Assembly: GCA_045638645.1 (NCBI GenBank)
Contig: JAZUBU010000001.1
Span: forward strand, 3,569 to 67,568
Origin: JAGCJX01 sp045638645
GTDB taxonomy: Bacteria; Bacteroidota; Bacteroidia; Bacteroidales; UBA932
Direction: 5' to 3'
Length of the DNA stretch: 64,000 nucleotides
The notes under the pieces are model-generated. The model ran no database searches and was not told where the DNA came from. It saw nothing but the letters and a program-made list of their open reading frames with translations. Made by a program: the position numbers and the translations under genes. Positions 9,574 to 19,040 of the stretch are shown here, piece by piece. Position 1 is the first letter of the stretch, and every line of letters starts with the position of its first letter.

Positions 9574-9912
9574 TTATTTTTCCATCAAGTGTTCATTCAA
9601 TCTGTCGATATAATCAAGATATTTGTCATATACATCCTCACTGACACCAAGAAATAGAGCGTCTTCCCTTTTTATAGCAAGAACAAATAGGCTGTCCTTT
9701 TTGATCACTCGCCCCATCATAAGATTGTCAACATCAGATTGAAGCTTGCTCATAATGGTCAAGCTGTCTTCTTGAGGAGTTGAGGGTGATTTCGTTATCA
9801 ATGAGCGAAGGCCTCCCGTTTTTTCCTGCTCATCCAAATATTGTGGATCCATCGAATGATCCACACAAGAATAACTGAGAATCAATAGTACTAGATAAAA
9901 AAATCGTTTCAT
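9574..9912 (-). CDS. Small hypothetical lipoprotein
   Basis: A 112-residue protein with a lipoprotein signal (MKRFFYLVLLILSYSC, Cys16). The rest is polar and mainly helical, with no recognisable domain. It ends 4 bp before the neighbouring unknown exported gene, so the two are probably co-transcribed. AT-rich composition matches that neighbour and differs from the flanking core genes. Function unknown. The upstream gap 9913-10054 contains only AT-rich sequence. Confidence 0.5.
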   Translation of the reverse strand: MKRFFYLVLLILSYSCVDHSMDPQYLDEQEKTGGLRSLITKSPSTPQEDSLTIMSKLQSDVDNLMMGRVIKKDSLFVLAIKREDALFLGVSEDVYDKYLDYIDRLNEHLMEK

Positions 9913-10055
9913 TTGCAGCGTGTAGATTTCTAAAAAAAAACTTATTTTCAGCTAAAATACAAAATATTATTCAACCATAAAATCTTCCTGGATATCACAC
10001 CAAAATTCAAACAGTAAAACAATAGAAGGTAGACTAATATCCATCTGTACAAAAA

Positions 10056-10094
10056 AAGAACGAAAGAGATGTTACTCCTTCGTTCTTATTCTTG
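10056..10094 (-). terminator. Terminator at the end of the rsfS-pyrF operon
   Basis: A 9-bp stem (10056-10064 with 10079-10087, AAGAACGAA) is followed on the minus strand by a run of T, 36 bp beyond the pyrF stop codon. Confidence 0.75.
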
Positions 10095-10122
10095 TTAGTT
10101 TGTTCTCAAGGGATTGTAGTGG

Positions 10123-10926
10123 CTACAAGTACGCAGCCATCTTTTCTGCCAGGATGCGGGCTTCGCGGCCGGCCGCTTCGGCGAAGTCTTCTCCTTTGGA
10201 TGCGAAGATGATGCCGCGGGAGGAGTTTACGAGCAAACCACAGTCTTTGTTCAAACCGTATTTGGCCACTTCTTCTACGGTACCACCTTGTGCACCGACA
10301 CCCGGTACCAAGAAGAATGATTCCGGTGCCAGCTGGCGGATGTCAGCCAGTTTTTCAGGACGGGTTGCACCGACAACAAACATGATGCGTTCGCTGCCTT
10401 CGTAGCTGAGGCATTGGCGGATCACTTGTTCGTAGAGTTGGCCGCCGTTGGCGAGGGCTTGGGTTTCCAATTCTTCAGCAGAAGGGTTGGAGGTCAAGGC
10501 CAATACGATGGCATATTTGTTTTCGTATGCTAGGAACGGGGCGATGGAGTCTTTGCCCATGTATGGAGCCAAGGTAACTGCGTCGCAGTCCATTCTTTCA
10601 AAGAAGGCTTTGGCGTAGCGTTGGGCGGTATTTCCGATGTCGCCGCGTTTGGCATCCGCGATGACGAAGCATTCGGGATAGTTCTTTTTGATGTAGGCTA
10701 CGGTGGCTTCCAATTGTTCCCAACCAGCAGCACCTTCGGCTTCGTAGAAGGCGGTGTTGGGTTTGTAGGCTACGGTATAAGGAGCCGTTGCAACAATGAT
10801 GGCCTTGTTGAATTGGAAGATGGCATCTTTCTCACCTGCCAAATGAGCGGGGAGCAACTTGGGATCACTGTCCAAGCCGACGCACAAAAAACTTTTCTTT
10901 TTACGGATGGTTTCAATCAGTTGCAT
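10123..10926 (-). CDS. pyrF: Orotidine 5'-phosphate decarboxylase (PyrF type 2)
   Basis: A 267-residue TIM-barrel enzyme of the last step of UMP synthesis. The catalytic Asp91-x-Lys93-xx-Asp96 motif is in IADAKRGDIGNT, and the phosphate-binding segment LVPGVGAQGG is near residue 205. Length and motif context fit the longer, type 2 family. It is the last gene of a six-gene minus-strand operon, 11 bp after the M20 peptidase. Confidence 0.95.
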   Translation of the reverse strand: MQLIETIRKKKSFLCVGLDSDPKLLPAHLAGEKDAIFQFNKAIIVATAPYTVAYKPNTAFYEAEGAAGWEQLEATVAYIKKNYPECFVIADAKRGDIGNTAQRYAKAFFERMDCDAVTLAPYMGKDSIAPFLAYENKYAIVLALTSNPSAEELETQALANGGQLYEQVIRQCLSYEGSERIMFVVGATRPEKLADIRQLAPESFFLVPGVGAQGGTVEEVAKYGLNKDCGLLVNSSRGIIFASKGEDFAEAAGREARILAEKMAAYL

Positions 10927-10937
10927 AGTCGTAAGCC

Positions 10938-12284
10938 TTAAAAATAACGGTAGAACAAAGCGATGGATTCCATTCCCTTGTAGAATTGGGAAAGCAGGTA
11001 ACTTTCGTTCGGAGAGTGGATGGTGTCACGTTCCAAACCGAAGCCCATCAACAACGGATCCACGTTGAGGATTTGTTGCAAGTCAGCCAAAATCGGAATG
11101 CTACCACCACCGCGGCTCGGAACGGGCTCAATGCCATATACTTCGCCGATGGCGCGGGAGGCTGCTTGGTAAGCCGGTGAGGAAATCGGAATCAGGAAGC
11201 CGTTGCCACCGTGGTGCGGGGTTACTTTCACGCGAACGCCTTTGGGGGCAATGGACAAGAAATGTTCTTCAAACAGGCGAGCAATGGTTTCACAGTTTTG
11301 GTTGGGTACCAAACGCATGGAAATCTTTGCATGCGCTTTGGAAGGGAGTACGGTTTTCGCACCTTCGCCGGTGAAACCGCCCCAAATACCGTTTACGTCC
11401 AGGCACGGACGGATGCCGGTACGTTCTTGGGTGGTGTAGCCGGCTTCGCCATTTACATCGTCAATGTCCAGGAACTCTTTGTATTCTTCCATATCGAAGG
11501 GAGCGCGGCCGAGTTGTTCGCGGTCCGCTTGGCTGAGTTCTACAACGTCGTCGTAGAAGCCTTTGACGGTGATGCGACCATTTTCGTCAATGAGTTGGTC
11601 GATCATTGAACACAAGGCGTTGATCGGGTTGACCACGGCACCGCCGTAGTGGCCGGAGTGCAGGTCTTTGTTGGGACCGGTGACTTCCACTTCCACATAC
11701 GCCAAACCGCGCATACCGCAGTTGATGGACGGGGTGTTTTCTCCGATCATTGTGGTATCTGATACGAGCATGATGTCGCAGGCCAACAAGTCTTTGTGGT
11801 CTTTGGCCCATTGTGCCAAGCTCGGAGAACCGATTTCTTCTTCACCTTCGAGGATGAATTTGATGTTGTGACGCATCAGACCTTTGCGGACGAGGTATTC
11901 AAACGCCTTGATGTGCATAAAGGCTTGTCCTTTGTCGTCGTTGGCGCCACGGGCGTAGATGGCTCCGTTGCGAATTTCGGGTTCGAAGGGGGCAGAGTGC
12001 CACAGTTCGATGGGATCCACGGGTTGTACATCGTAGTGACCGTAAATCAGGATGGTCTTCCACGAAGGATCCACGATTTTTTCACCGTAAACAACCGGGT
12101 GGCCAGTGGTTTCGTACACCTCGGCACGTTCTGCGCCAGCTTCGAGCAAGAGGCTTTTGAGCTTTTCTGCGCAGCGATACATATCAGGTTTGTGTTCAGA
12201 CGAAGAACTGATGGAGGGAATCCGCAGTACTTCGAAGAGTTCGTTCAAGAATCTTTCTTGGTTTTCAGCAATGTATTGTTTCAT
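10938..12284 (-). CDS. M20 family metallodipeptidase
   Basis: A 448-residue zinc aminopeptidase/dipeptidase. The metal-binding motifs are visible: YGHYDVQP (His and its supporting Asp), GANDDKGQ (bridging Asp), LEGEEEIGSPS (catalytic Glu pair) and the late SPNE histidine region. A dimerisation domain interrupts the catalytic domain between about residues 190 and 350. It lacks a signal peptide, so it should be cytoplasmic. It is related to the CNDP/PepV-like group, but the exact peptide substrate cannot be assigned. Lies 20 bp after psd in the operon. Confidence 0.88.
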   Translation of the reverse strand: MKQYIAENQERFLNELFEVLRIPSISSSSEHKPDMYRCAEKLKSLLLEAGAERAEVYETTGHPVVYGEKIVDPSWKTILIYGHYDVQPVDPIELWHSAPFEPEIRNGAIYARGANDDKGQAFMHIKAFEYLVRKGLMRHNIKFILEGEEEIGSPSLAQWAKDHKDLLACDIMLVSDTTMIGENTPSINCGMRGLAYVEVEVTGPNKDLHSGHYGGAVVNPINALCSMIDQLIDENGRITVKGFYDDVVELSQADREQLGRAPFDMEEYKEFLDIDDVNGEAGYTTQERTGIRPCLDVNGIWGGFTGEGAKTVLPSKAHAKISMRLVPNQNCETIARLFEEHFLSIAPKGVRVKVTPHHGGNGFLIPISSPAYQAASRAIGEVYGIEPVPSRGGGSIPILADLQQILNVDPLLMGFGLERDTIHSPNESYLLSQFYKGMESIALFYRYF

Positions 12285-12304
12285 AACGAATAAGTAGTAT
12301 CGGA

Positions 12305-12973
12305 TTAATTTTCAGGAAGTTCTGCAATCAGGGTCTCGCCGCCCCGTACTTTGTCTCCGGTTTTGACAAGGATTTTGGCATCCAAAGGCAAGAAGAGGTC
12401 TGCGCGGGAGCCGAACTTGATGAAACCGGCTTGTTCGCGGGCCGGATCCACGGATTTTTCAAATTCTGCGTAGCAAACAATGCGGCGGGCCACAAAGCCG
12501 GCAATCTGGCGCATCAGGATGCGTTGTCCGTGTTCGTTGCGCAGGACGATGGTGGTCCGTTCGTTCTTTTCGGACGATTTCGGATGCCAGGCGACCAGGT
12601 ATTCGCCCGCATGGTAGCGGAAGAATTCCACGACGCCCCGGATCGGATACCAGTTAACATGGACATTCAGGGGAGACATGAAGATGGATACCTGCATCAT
12701 TTCCTGTTTGAAGTATTCCTTCTCCATCACTTTTTTCACAATGACGATTTTTCCATCCGCGGGTGCACACACCTTTCGGTCGGTGCCGATGGGATGGCGG
12801 ACGGGATCCCGAAAGAAGATGGTGTTGAAGGCAGCAAAAGCAAAAGAAAGTGCGAACCAGGCCCACGCTCCGAACGAACCGGTGCCATAGATCAGGAGCA
12901 GGCCCACGGTGATAGCGATACAGATGAAAAACGATCCGTATATGATGGTACGGCCTTCCTTGTGTAATTTCAT
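12305..12973 (-). CDS. psd: Phosphatidylserine decarboxylase (short, archaeal-type)
   Basis: A 222-residue PSD-family protein of the short type. It has a hydrophobic N-terminal hairpin (about 10-50) that anchors it in the membrane and the self-cleavage site Gly-Ser in FIKFGSRADLF near the C-terminus, where the pyruvoyl group is made. It converts phosphatidylserine to phosphatidylethanolamine. It follows cdsA by 12 bp, so two steps of phospholipid synthesis are co-expressed; no phosphatidylserine synthase is seen in the window. Confidence 0.92.
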   Translation of the reverse strand: MKLHKEGRTIIYGSFFICIAITVGLLLIYGTGSFGAWAWFALSFAFAAFNTIFFRDPVRHPIGTDRKVCAPADGKIVIVKKVMEKEYFKQEMMQVSIFMSPLNVHVNWYPIRGVVEFFRYHAGEYLVAWHPKSSEKNERTTIVLRNEHGQRILMRQIAGFVARRIVCYAEFEKSVDPAREQAGFIKFGSRADLFLPLDAKILVKTGDKVRGGETLIAELPEN

Positions 12974-12985
12974 AGGTTATAGGTT

Positions 12986-13819
12986 TTATAGGAGTCCGAA
13001 CCAGGCAAGGTAGGTGGCCGCAACGGGAATGGCCAACAAAGCACCGTCAAAGCGGTCCAGCATTCCCCCGTGGCCGGGCATGATCTTACCTGAGTCCTTG
13101 ACCCCAAAATTACGTTTTATTTGTGACTCCACCAAATCACCCCAGGTGCCGAACGAGGCAACCAGGGCTCCCAGCACCAGGCTGTGAACCGGTCCGAACG
13201 GGAAAATGGCCAATTTGTGCAGGGCAAAGCCGGCAAAAACAGCGGTTGCCAACCCGCCGATGAATCCTTCCCAGGATTTCTTCGGGGAGATCGACGGGAA
13301 GAGACGGTGTCCGTTTTTTTGGCCGAACAAGCTGCCAAAGATGTAGGCACCGGCATCAGAGCACCACAGGAGAATCAGGATGCCCAGGACCCTGGCACCG
13401 TGGTAGCCGTCAGCGTCCTGGCTCCAGAAGAGGTGGAACAGGCTGAAGGGCAGGGCCATGTACAGGATGGGAAGCAGCAGGTACGGGTATTGTTTGAAGG
13501 CCTCTTGATCTTTGTTGTAGAGTTGTAGGATGAAGAATCCTACGGGAAAGAGCGTAAACAGCAACAGCTGTCCCGGGGCAGGGGGACAGCCGTAGCGTGT
13601 GAAGAAGGCAACGCCAAACAGGGTGAGCGATGCCGCTGCTATGAGGAGTTTTTCTTTTCGGAATCGGGCGCCCACGGTCATGTTCCAATACTCATATTCC
13701 ATCACCACCAGGATGAAGCCGAAGACGGCAGCAAAGGCAATCGGGTGCCACAAGGTTGCCAGCAACATCAGCAGGACAAATACCACGCTGCTGGCCGTTC
13801 GGACCAAAAAGTTCTTCAT
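12986..13819 (-). CDS. cdsA: Phosphatidate cytidylyltransferase
   Basis: A 277-residue polytopic inner-membrane enzyme with about 7-8 hydrophobic segments. The C-terminal CDS signature is present: GDLVESQIKRNFGVKDSG followed by PGHGGMLDRFD. It makes CDP-diacylglycerol from phosphatidic acid and CTP, the precursor of all phospholipids. It starts 4 bp after the ftsH stop codon. Confidence 0.95.
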   Translation of the reverse strand: MKNFLVRTASSVVFVLLMLLATLWHPIAFAAVFGFILVVMEYEYWNMTVGARFRKEKLLIAAASLTLFGVAFFTRYGCPPAPGQLLLFTLFPVGFFILQLYNKDQEAFKQYPYLLLPILYMALPFSLFHLFWSQDADGYHGARVLGILILLWCSDAGAYIFGSLFGQKNGHRLFPSISPKKSWEGFIGGLATAVFAGFALHKLAIFPFGPVHSLVLGALVASFGTWGDLVESQIKRNFGVKDSGKIMPGHGGMLDRFDGALLAIPVAATYLAWFGLL

Positions 13820-13823
13820 AGGC

Positions 13824-15797
13824 TTATGCAGTTACATTTGTTTCAGTCAGATTTTTTTTGCGGGGTCCAAAGATTTTTTCCAGGTCATCGCTGAAGATCA
13901 CTTCGCGTTCCAGCAACAGTTCGGCCAGTGTGGTGAAACCTTCCATGTTTTCCCGGAGGATGCGCAGCGCCGTTTCGTGGGCCTGGTCAATGAAGGTCCG
14001 GGCTTCCTGGTCAATCAGTTCAGCGGTTTTTTCGCTGTACGGTTTGTTGAAACTATAACTGCTTTCGGTCGAGTCGTAGAAGGAAACGTGTCCGATCTGC
14101 TCGCTCATACCGAACCAGGAGACCATGGCATAGGCGCGTTTGGTTACCTTTTCCAGGTCGCTCAAGGCTCCGGTAGAGATGCGGCCGTTGATGATTTCTT
14201 CTGCAGCACGGCCTCCCAAGGTAGCGGCCATTTCGTCCATCATCTGTTCGGTTGTCGTCAGTTGCCGTTCTTCCGGCAGGTACCAGGCTGCTCCCAGGGC
14301 TTTTCCGCGGGGGATGATGGTTACCTTGAGCAGGGGATTGGCATTCGGCAACAGCCAGCTGACGGTTGCGTGTCCCGCTTCGTGGAACGCGATGGTCCGT
14401 TTTTCTTCCGGTGAGATGATCTTGTTCCGGCGTTCCAGTCCGCCGACAATGCGGTCGATGGCATCCAGGAAGTCTTGTTTTTCGATGGCATTCTTGTCTT
14501 TACGGGCAGCAATCAAGGCCGCTTCGTTGCAGACATTGGCAATGTCCGCTCCGGAGAAACCCGGTGTTTGTTTGGCCAGAAAATCAATTTCCAGGTCTTT
14601 GCTCAATTTCAGCTTGCGCAGGTGGACATTGAAAATGGCTTCGCGTTCTTTGAGCTCCGGCAGGTCCACGTGGATCTGACGGTCAAAGCGACCGGCACGC
14701 ATCAAAGCCTTGTCCAGGATGTCGGCACGGTTGGTTGCAGCCAGGATGATGACACCGGAGTTGGAACCGAAGCCGTCCATTTCGGTCAGCAGCTGGTTCA
14801 GGGTATTTTCCCGTTCGTCGTTGGAAGAGAAACCGGTGTTTTTGCCCCGGGCACGGCCTACGGCATCAATTTCATCGATGAAGACGATACAGGGGGCTTT
14901 TTCTTTGGCCTGACGGAATAAATCGCGTACGCGGGAGGCACCGACTCCGACAAACATTTCCACAAAGTCGGATCCGGAAATGGAGAAGAAAGGTACATTG
15001 GCTTCGCCAGCAACCGCTTTGGCCAACAGGGTTTTACCGGTACCCGGAGGGCCGACCAGCAAGGCTCCTTTGGGAATCTTTCCACCGAGGGCTGTGTATT
15101 TGGCAGGCTTTTTCAGGAAGTCCACAATTTCCATGACTTCCACCTTCGCTTCGTCCAGCCCGGCCACATCCTTGAAGGTGACCTTCACGTTGTTGTCTTT
15201 GTCAAACAGCTTGGCTTGCGATTTTCCGACATTGAAAAATCCGCCGCCGCCCTGGGCTCCACCGCCCATGCCCTTTTGCATCGGCCGGAACATGATGAAG
15301 TAGAGCAGACCGAACATCAGCAAGGGGAAGAGCAACCATTCCAGGATGCTGCCGAGGTAGTCTTTGCGTGTTTCGGTGACGATGGCAAAGCGTTGGTCTT
15401 CGGGAAGGCTTCTGCGCAACTCTCCCAACTGCTTCTCGGCTTCAAACGAAGACGAAACCTGGAAGTAGAAGTGAGGTCCGTATTTGGGAAGGCGTCCCGG
15501 GAAATACTCTGCGTATTTTTCAAGGCTGTCCTTTTTGATGGTTACCTCACACATGTTCTGGTTGGCCACGTAGGTGAGTTTTTCAACATCGCCTGAGGGA
15601 ACCATTTGTTCTTCAAAAAGATACAGCTCGCTTTGGACGGGTTCTGTTCGGGTGTATGTGTTGACGGCATAAAAAGTTCCGACCAACAGGATCAGGTACA
15701 ACCACATCGAGTTGAAGACGGGTTTGCGTTGTCCCGGTTTGCCGGATTTCTTTTTGTTGCTGGGTTGGTTAGGTGTTTTTTTTGTGTTTGGGGTCAT
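13824..15797 (-). CDS. ftsH: ATP-dependent zinc metalloprotease FtsH
   Basis: A 657-residue membrane-anchored AAA+ protease. Two transmembrane segments bracket a periplasmic domain (about 28-50 and 135-155). The AAA module has GPPGTGKT, VFIDEID and the second region of homology (RAGRFD), and the M41 zinc site is HEAGH. A Gly-rich linker (GGGAQGGGGFF) precedes the AAA domain, and the N-terminus carries a Lys/Pro-rich cytoplasmic tail. It degrades membrane and some soluble proteins. It lies 3 bp after rsfS, and the pairing rsfS-ftsH is common in Bacteroidota. Confidence 0.97.
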   Translation of the reverse strand: MTPNTKKTPNQPSNKKKSGKPGQRKPVFNSMWLYLILLVGTFYAVNTYTRTEPVQSELYLFEEQMVPSGDVEKLTYVANQNMCEVTIKKDSLEKYAEYFPGRLPKYGPHFYFQVSSSFEAEKQLGELRRSLPEDQRFAIVTETRKDYLGSILEWLLFPLLMFGLLYFIMFRPMQKGMGGGAQGGGGFFNVGKSQAKLFDKDNNVKVTFKDVAGLDEAKVEVMEIVDFLKKPAKYTALGGKIPKGALLVGPPGTGKTLLAKAVAGEANVPFFSISGSDFVEMFVGVGASRVRDLFRQAKEKAPCIVFIDEIDAVGRARGKNTGFSSNDERENTLNQLLTEMDGFGSNSGVIILAATNRADILDKALMRAGRFDRQIHVDLPELKEREAIFNVHLRKLKLSKDLEIDFLAKQTPGFSGADIANVCNEAALIAARKDKNAIEKQDFLDAIDRIVGGLERRNKIISPEEKRTIAFHEAGHATVSWLLPNANPLLKVTIIPRGKALGAAWYLPEERQLTTTEQMMDEMAATLGGRAAEEIINGRISTGALSDLEKVTKRAYAMVSWFGMSEQIGHVSFYDSTESSYSFNKPYSEKTAELIDQEARTFIDQAHETALRILRENMEGFTTLAELLLEREVIFSDDLEKIFGPRKKNLTETNVTA

Positions 15798-15800
15798 GGT

Positions 15801-16148
15801 TTATTCGTAGTCTTCGTATTCGGTTTTGGGTGCATCCGCCCACAGATCTTCGAGGCGGTAGAAGTTGCGGTATTCGGTTTGGAAAATATGAACGACGATG
15901 TCGGAGTAGTCCATGATGATCCAGAATGAATTCTCCCGGCCTTGCATGCGCATGACTTTGCGGTTGCACTCACGGTGCATGCATTCTTCCACGTTGTCGC
16001 AAATGGCGGATACGTTGGTGGTGGAGTCTGCGTTGCAGATTACAAAATAATCGGAAATGGCGGTGCCTACTGATCTCAAGTCCAGGGAGCAAACGTTCTG
16101 TCCTTTTTTCTCCAACATGGCGTTTGCAATCGTTTCTAATTCTTTCAT
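15801..16148 (-). CDS. rsfS: Ribosomal silencing factor RsfS
   Basis: A 115-residue protein of the RsfS/Iojap family, which binds uL14 on the 50S subunit and blocks subunit joining in starvation. The conserved blocks DYFVICNA, SFWIIMDYSDIVVHIF and YRLEDLW are present. I chose the ATG at 16148 (MKELETIA...) because the longer frame to 16187 runs over the -7 promoter element at 16174-16181. First gene of the six-gene operon down to pyrF. Confidence 0.93.
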   Translation of the reverse strand: MKELETIANAMLEKKGQNVCSLDLRSVGTAISDYFVICNADSTTNVSAICDNVEECMHRECNRKVMRMQGRENSFWIIMDYSDIVVHIFQTEYRNFYRLEDLWADAPKTEYEDYE

Positions 16149-16173
16149 TTCTTTTTTTTTACTTTTGTCCTTG

Positions 16174-16181
16174 CAAATATA
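16174..16181 (-). promoter_or_regulatory. -7 promoter element for the rsfS-ftsH-cdsA-psd operon
   Basis: The minus strand reads TATATTTG, a match to TAnnTTTG, 26 bp before the rsfS start. It sits in the 41-bp gap between divergent rsfS and birA. Confidence 0.6.
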
Positions 16182-16189
16182 GTGCAATT

Positions 16190-16960
16190 ATGGGAAAGGA
16201 TATCACGATTCATTGGTATGAGGTGTTGGATTCTACCAACCGTTTGGCTCGCGAAGAGGCTGCAAATTCCTTGGACTCAACTGTTTGGGTGGCTGATGTA
16301 CAGACAGCTGGCCGGGGTCAGCGGGGCAATACGTGGACCAGTGACGGGGGTAAAAATCTGACATTCTCCTGGTTGGTCAAACCCGCCAATTTGTCACCTG
16401 CCCGTCAGTTCGCGATCTCGCAGGCCACCGCTCTGGGAATTTGTGCCTATCTGGATGATTGGGGCCTGTCTCCTCAGATCAAATGGCCCAACGACATTTA
16501 CCTCGGCGATTTGAAGATTTGCGGGATTCTGATAGAACACAGCTTGACCTCCGAACGGATTCTCTCCTCGGTGGTCGGAATCGGGTTGAACCTGGCCCAG
16601 GTGGACTTTCCCGCTTCGTTGCCGAATCCGACGTCCTTGTTGCTGGCTTTGCAGGAGCAGGGCCGGCCGTTGCCTGCATTGAACCCGAAAGAAGAGTTAC
16701 CCAAACTGCTTACCCACCTGTTGCATTTCCGGGAATGGATTGAAACGGAGGAAGGCAACGGGCGATTGAACACGCTATACCTCGAACGTCTCTATCGGCT
16801 GGGCCAGTCTGCAGACTACCTGGACCGCACCGTGACGCCGGAACGCCGTTTCCGGGGACGTATCCTGGGAATAGACGAACGCTCCTGTCTGCGGGTTCAT
16901 GATGAAACCTGCGGACAAGAGCGTGTGTTTTCTTTTCAGGAGATTGCTTACTTGAGGTGA
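16190..16960 (+). CDS. birA: Biotin--[acetyl-CoA-carboxylase] ligase
   Basis: A 256-residue enzyme that activates biotin with ATP and attaches it to the biotin carboxyl carrier protein. Signatures are GRGQRGNTW (biotinyl-AMP loop), KWPNDIY and KICGIL. There is no N-terminal winged-helix domain, so this is the non-regulatory group I type. The start at 16190 (MGKDITIHW) is preferred over the upstream ATG at 16124 that overlaps rsfS. Divergent from rsfS; its 3' end overlaps the convergent rpe by 13 bp. Confidence 0.93.
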   Translation: MGKDITIHWYEVLDSTNRLAREEAANSLDSTVWVADVQTAGRGQRGNTWTSDGGKNLTFSWLVKPANLSPARQFAISQATALGICAYLDDWGLSPQIKWPNDIYLGDLKICGILIEHSLTSERILSSVVGIGLNLAQVDFPASLPNPTSLLLALQEQGRPLPALNPKEELPKLLTHLLHFREWIETEEGNGRLNTLYLERLYRLGQSADYLDRTVTPERRFRGRILGIDERSCLRVHDETCGQERVFSFQEIAYLR

Positions 16961-17595
16961 GTCAAGCGGCTGATGGCCTCGGTCGGGTTCGGTGCTGAGA
17001 AGACCGTGCTTCCGGCCACCACAATGTCTGCACCGGCTTCTGCCAGGATCTTTACATTGTCAAAGTTGACACCACCGTCCACTTCGATCAGGGTATTCAG
17101 GCCCCGAGCCTGGATCATGGCCTTGAGGGTACGTACCTTTTCCACGGCGCGGGGGATGAACGATTGTCCGCCGAAGCCCGGATTTACCGACATGATCAGC
17201 ACAAAATCACAGCAATCCAACACATCTTCGATGAGTTGTACGTTGGTATGTGGATTGAGGGCCACCCCGGCTTTCATTCCCAGGTTTCGGATGTTGGTCA
17301 AGGAACGGTGCAAGTGGGTACAAGCTTCGTAGTGAACGCTCAGGTATTCCACTCCCATGTCAGCGAACTGGCTCACATAACGGTCCGGGTCCACAATCAT
17401 CAGGTGGGCATCCATCGGTTTGCGGGCTGCTTTGGCAATGGATTTTACGACCGGAAAGCCGTAGGAGATGTTCGGCACAAAAACACCGTCCATGATGTCG
17501 AGGTGGAACAAACCGGCTTCCGATTCGTTCACCATTTCTACGTCGCGCTTCAAATTGCCGAAGTCGGCAGAAAGCATAGAGGGAGCTACTATCAT
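16948..17595 (-). CDS. rpe: Ribulose-phosphate 3-epimerase
   Basis: A 215-residue TIM barrel interconverting ribulose 5-phosphate and xylulose 5-phosphate. Diagnostic motifs are HLDIMDGVFVPN (catalytic Asp and metal His), DAHLMI, MSVNPGFGGQ and the second catalytic Asp in EVDGG; the phosphate loop is VAGSTVF. It overlaps the pepD stop by 4 bp (ATGA type), implying coupling. Confidence 0.96.
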   Translation of the reverse strand: MIVAPSMLSADFGNLKRDVEMVNESEAGLFHLDIMDGVFVPNISYGFPVVKSIAKAARKPMDAHLMIVDPDRYVSQFADMGVEYLSVHYEACTHLHRSLTNIRNLGMKAGVALNPHTNVQLIEDVLDCCDFVLIMSVNPGFGGQSFIPRAVEKVRTLKAMIQARGLNTLIEVDGGVNFDNVKILAEAGADIVVAGSTVFSAPNPTEAISRLTHLK

Positions 17596-19034
17596 ACGCG
17601 TGCTAATTTTTCAATGACATCCGTCAAGTGTTCAACAAATTTATCCAGGGAAGTGAGGTCCAGACGTTCTCCGGGAGCATGTACGCCACGGATGGTCGGT
17701 CCAAAGGAAATCATATCCATATCGGGGTATTTGTCCAGGAACAGACCGCATTCCAGTCCGGCATGGATGGCACGGACTACCGGAGTCTGATGGAAGAGGG
17801 CCTCGTAACTGTTTTTGCAGATTTCCAGCAGCGGCGAAGTCAGGCGGGGTTTCCAGCCCGGGTATTCTGATTCGTGGGTGACGGTTGCACCGGCCAGGCG
17901 GAACGCAGATTCCACGCGGCGGGATGCGTAGTAGCGGGCGCTGTTGGTGGAACTGCGTTGGCTGGTGCCGATGCGGATTTTGTGATCCGGTTGCATTTTG
18001 ACCGAAGCCAGGTTGGTGGAGGTTTCAACCAGACCGGCAATGTCTGCACTCATGTCCAGAACACCGTGGGCTACCGCGTTCAAAGCCAGAATCAGGCGAC
18101 CGGCTGTGCCGGCATCGATGGCTTCATTTTGGGGTTCACAAGCTTCCCAATAGAAGCGTACCTCGGGATCGCTGGTGGCAAATTCGTCCTGGATTTCGCT
18201 GCCTCGCAATTGAGCCAGGGCCGCTGCTTCGGCAACGGCTTCCGCAGGCAGACCGACGATGGCTTCTGATTCGCGTGCTATGGCGTTGCGTTTGTTGCCA
18301 CCGTTGAGGGAGCAAAGCGTCATTTCAAAGCGGTCGTTCAAATCAAACAGAACGCGGGCAATGAGTTGGACAGCGTTTGAGCGGTTCTTGTTGATGTCAT
18401 CACCGCTGTGACCGCCCATGCCGCCTTTGAAGCCGAGCTTGAAATACTGCAGGCCGGCCGCCGGTTGGGTGGGTTCGTATTGGAATACGGCGGTGGTGTC
18501 AATACCGCCGGCACAACCGATGAAGAGTTCCCCTTCATCTTCGGAGTCCAGGTTGATCAGCATACGGCCTTGCAGGAAGTCGGGTTTCAAGGCAAAGGCT
18601 CCGTCCAATCCCGTTTCTTCCGACACAGTAAACAAGGCTTCCAGGGGACCGTGTTGCAGGCTTTCGTCGGTCAGGGCTGCCATTTGGGCTGCCATACCAA
18701 TGCCGCAGTCAGCTCCCAGGGTGGTGTCCTTGGCAATCAACCAGCCGTCTTCCACCACAGCGCGGATCGGATCTTTGGCGAAATCGTGTTCAACACCGTT
18801 GTTCTTTTCGCAAACCATGTCCGAGTGGCTTTGGAGCACGATGGTCGGTGCATTTTCGCAACCTTTGGAAGCAGGTTTTGTAATCAGGACGTTACCGGCT
18901 TCGTCGGTTTTGCATGCCAATTGGTTTTTGTGGGCAAAATCTTGGAGATATTGGATAATAAGCTCCTCGTGACCGGATTCTCTTGGAACGGTCATAATCT
19001 CGCTGAAGTAGGCGAGTACTTGTTTACTGTCCAT
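17592..19034 (-). CDS. pepD: Aminoacyl-histidine dipeptidase (PepD, M20C)
   Basis: A 480-residue cytoplasmic zinc dipeptidase. It shows VLQSHSDMV (metal His and Asp), TLGADCGIGMA (bridging Asp), TVSEETGLDGA (catalytic and metal Glu), a lid domain with GGHSG, and the terminal AIHAGLECG. Broad-specificity dipeptidase acting on Xaa-His and similar dipeptides. It lies between dnaA (6 bp upstream) and rpe (4-bp overlap). Confidence 0.94.
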   Translation of the reverse strand: MDSKQVLAYFSEIMTVPRESGHEELIIQYLQDFAHKNQLACKTDEAGNVLITKPASKGCENAPTIVLQSHSDMVCEKNNGVEHDFAKDPIRAVVEDGWLIAKDTTLGADCGIGMAAQMAALTDESLQHGPLEALFTVSEETGLDGAFALKPDFLQGRMLINLDSEDEGELFIGCAGGIDTTAVFQYEPTQPAAGLQYFKLGFKGGMGGHSGDDINKNRSNAVQLIARVLFDLNDRFEMTLCSLNGGNKRNAIARESEAIVGLPAEAVAEAAALAQLRGSEIQDEFATSDPEVRFYWEACEPQNEAIDAGTAGRLILALNAVAHGVLDMSADIAGLVETSTNLASVKMQPDHKIRIGTSQRSSTNSARYYASRRVESAFRLAGATVTHESEYPGWKPRLTSPLLEICKNSYEALFHQTPVVRAIHAGLECGLFLDKYPDMDMISFGPTIRGVHAPGERLDLTSLDKFVEHLTDVIEKLARV

Positions 19035-19040
19035 ATTGGG

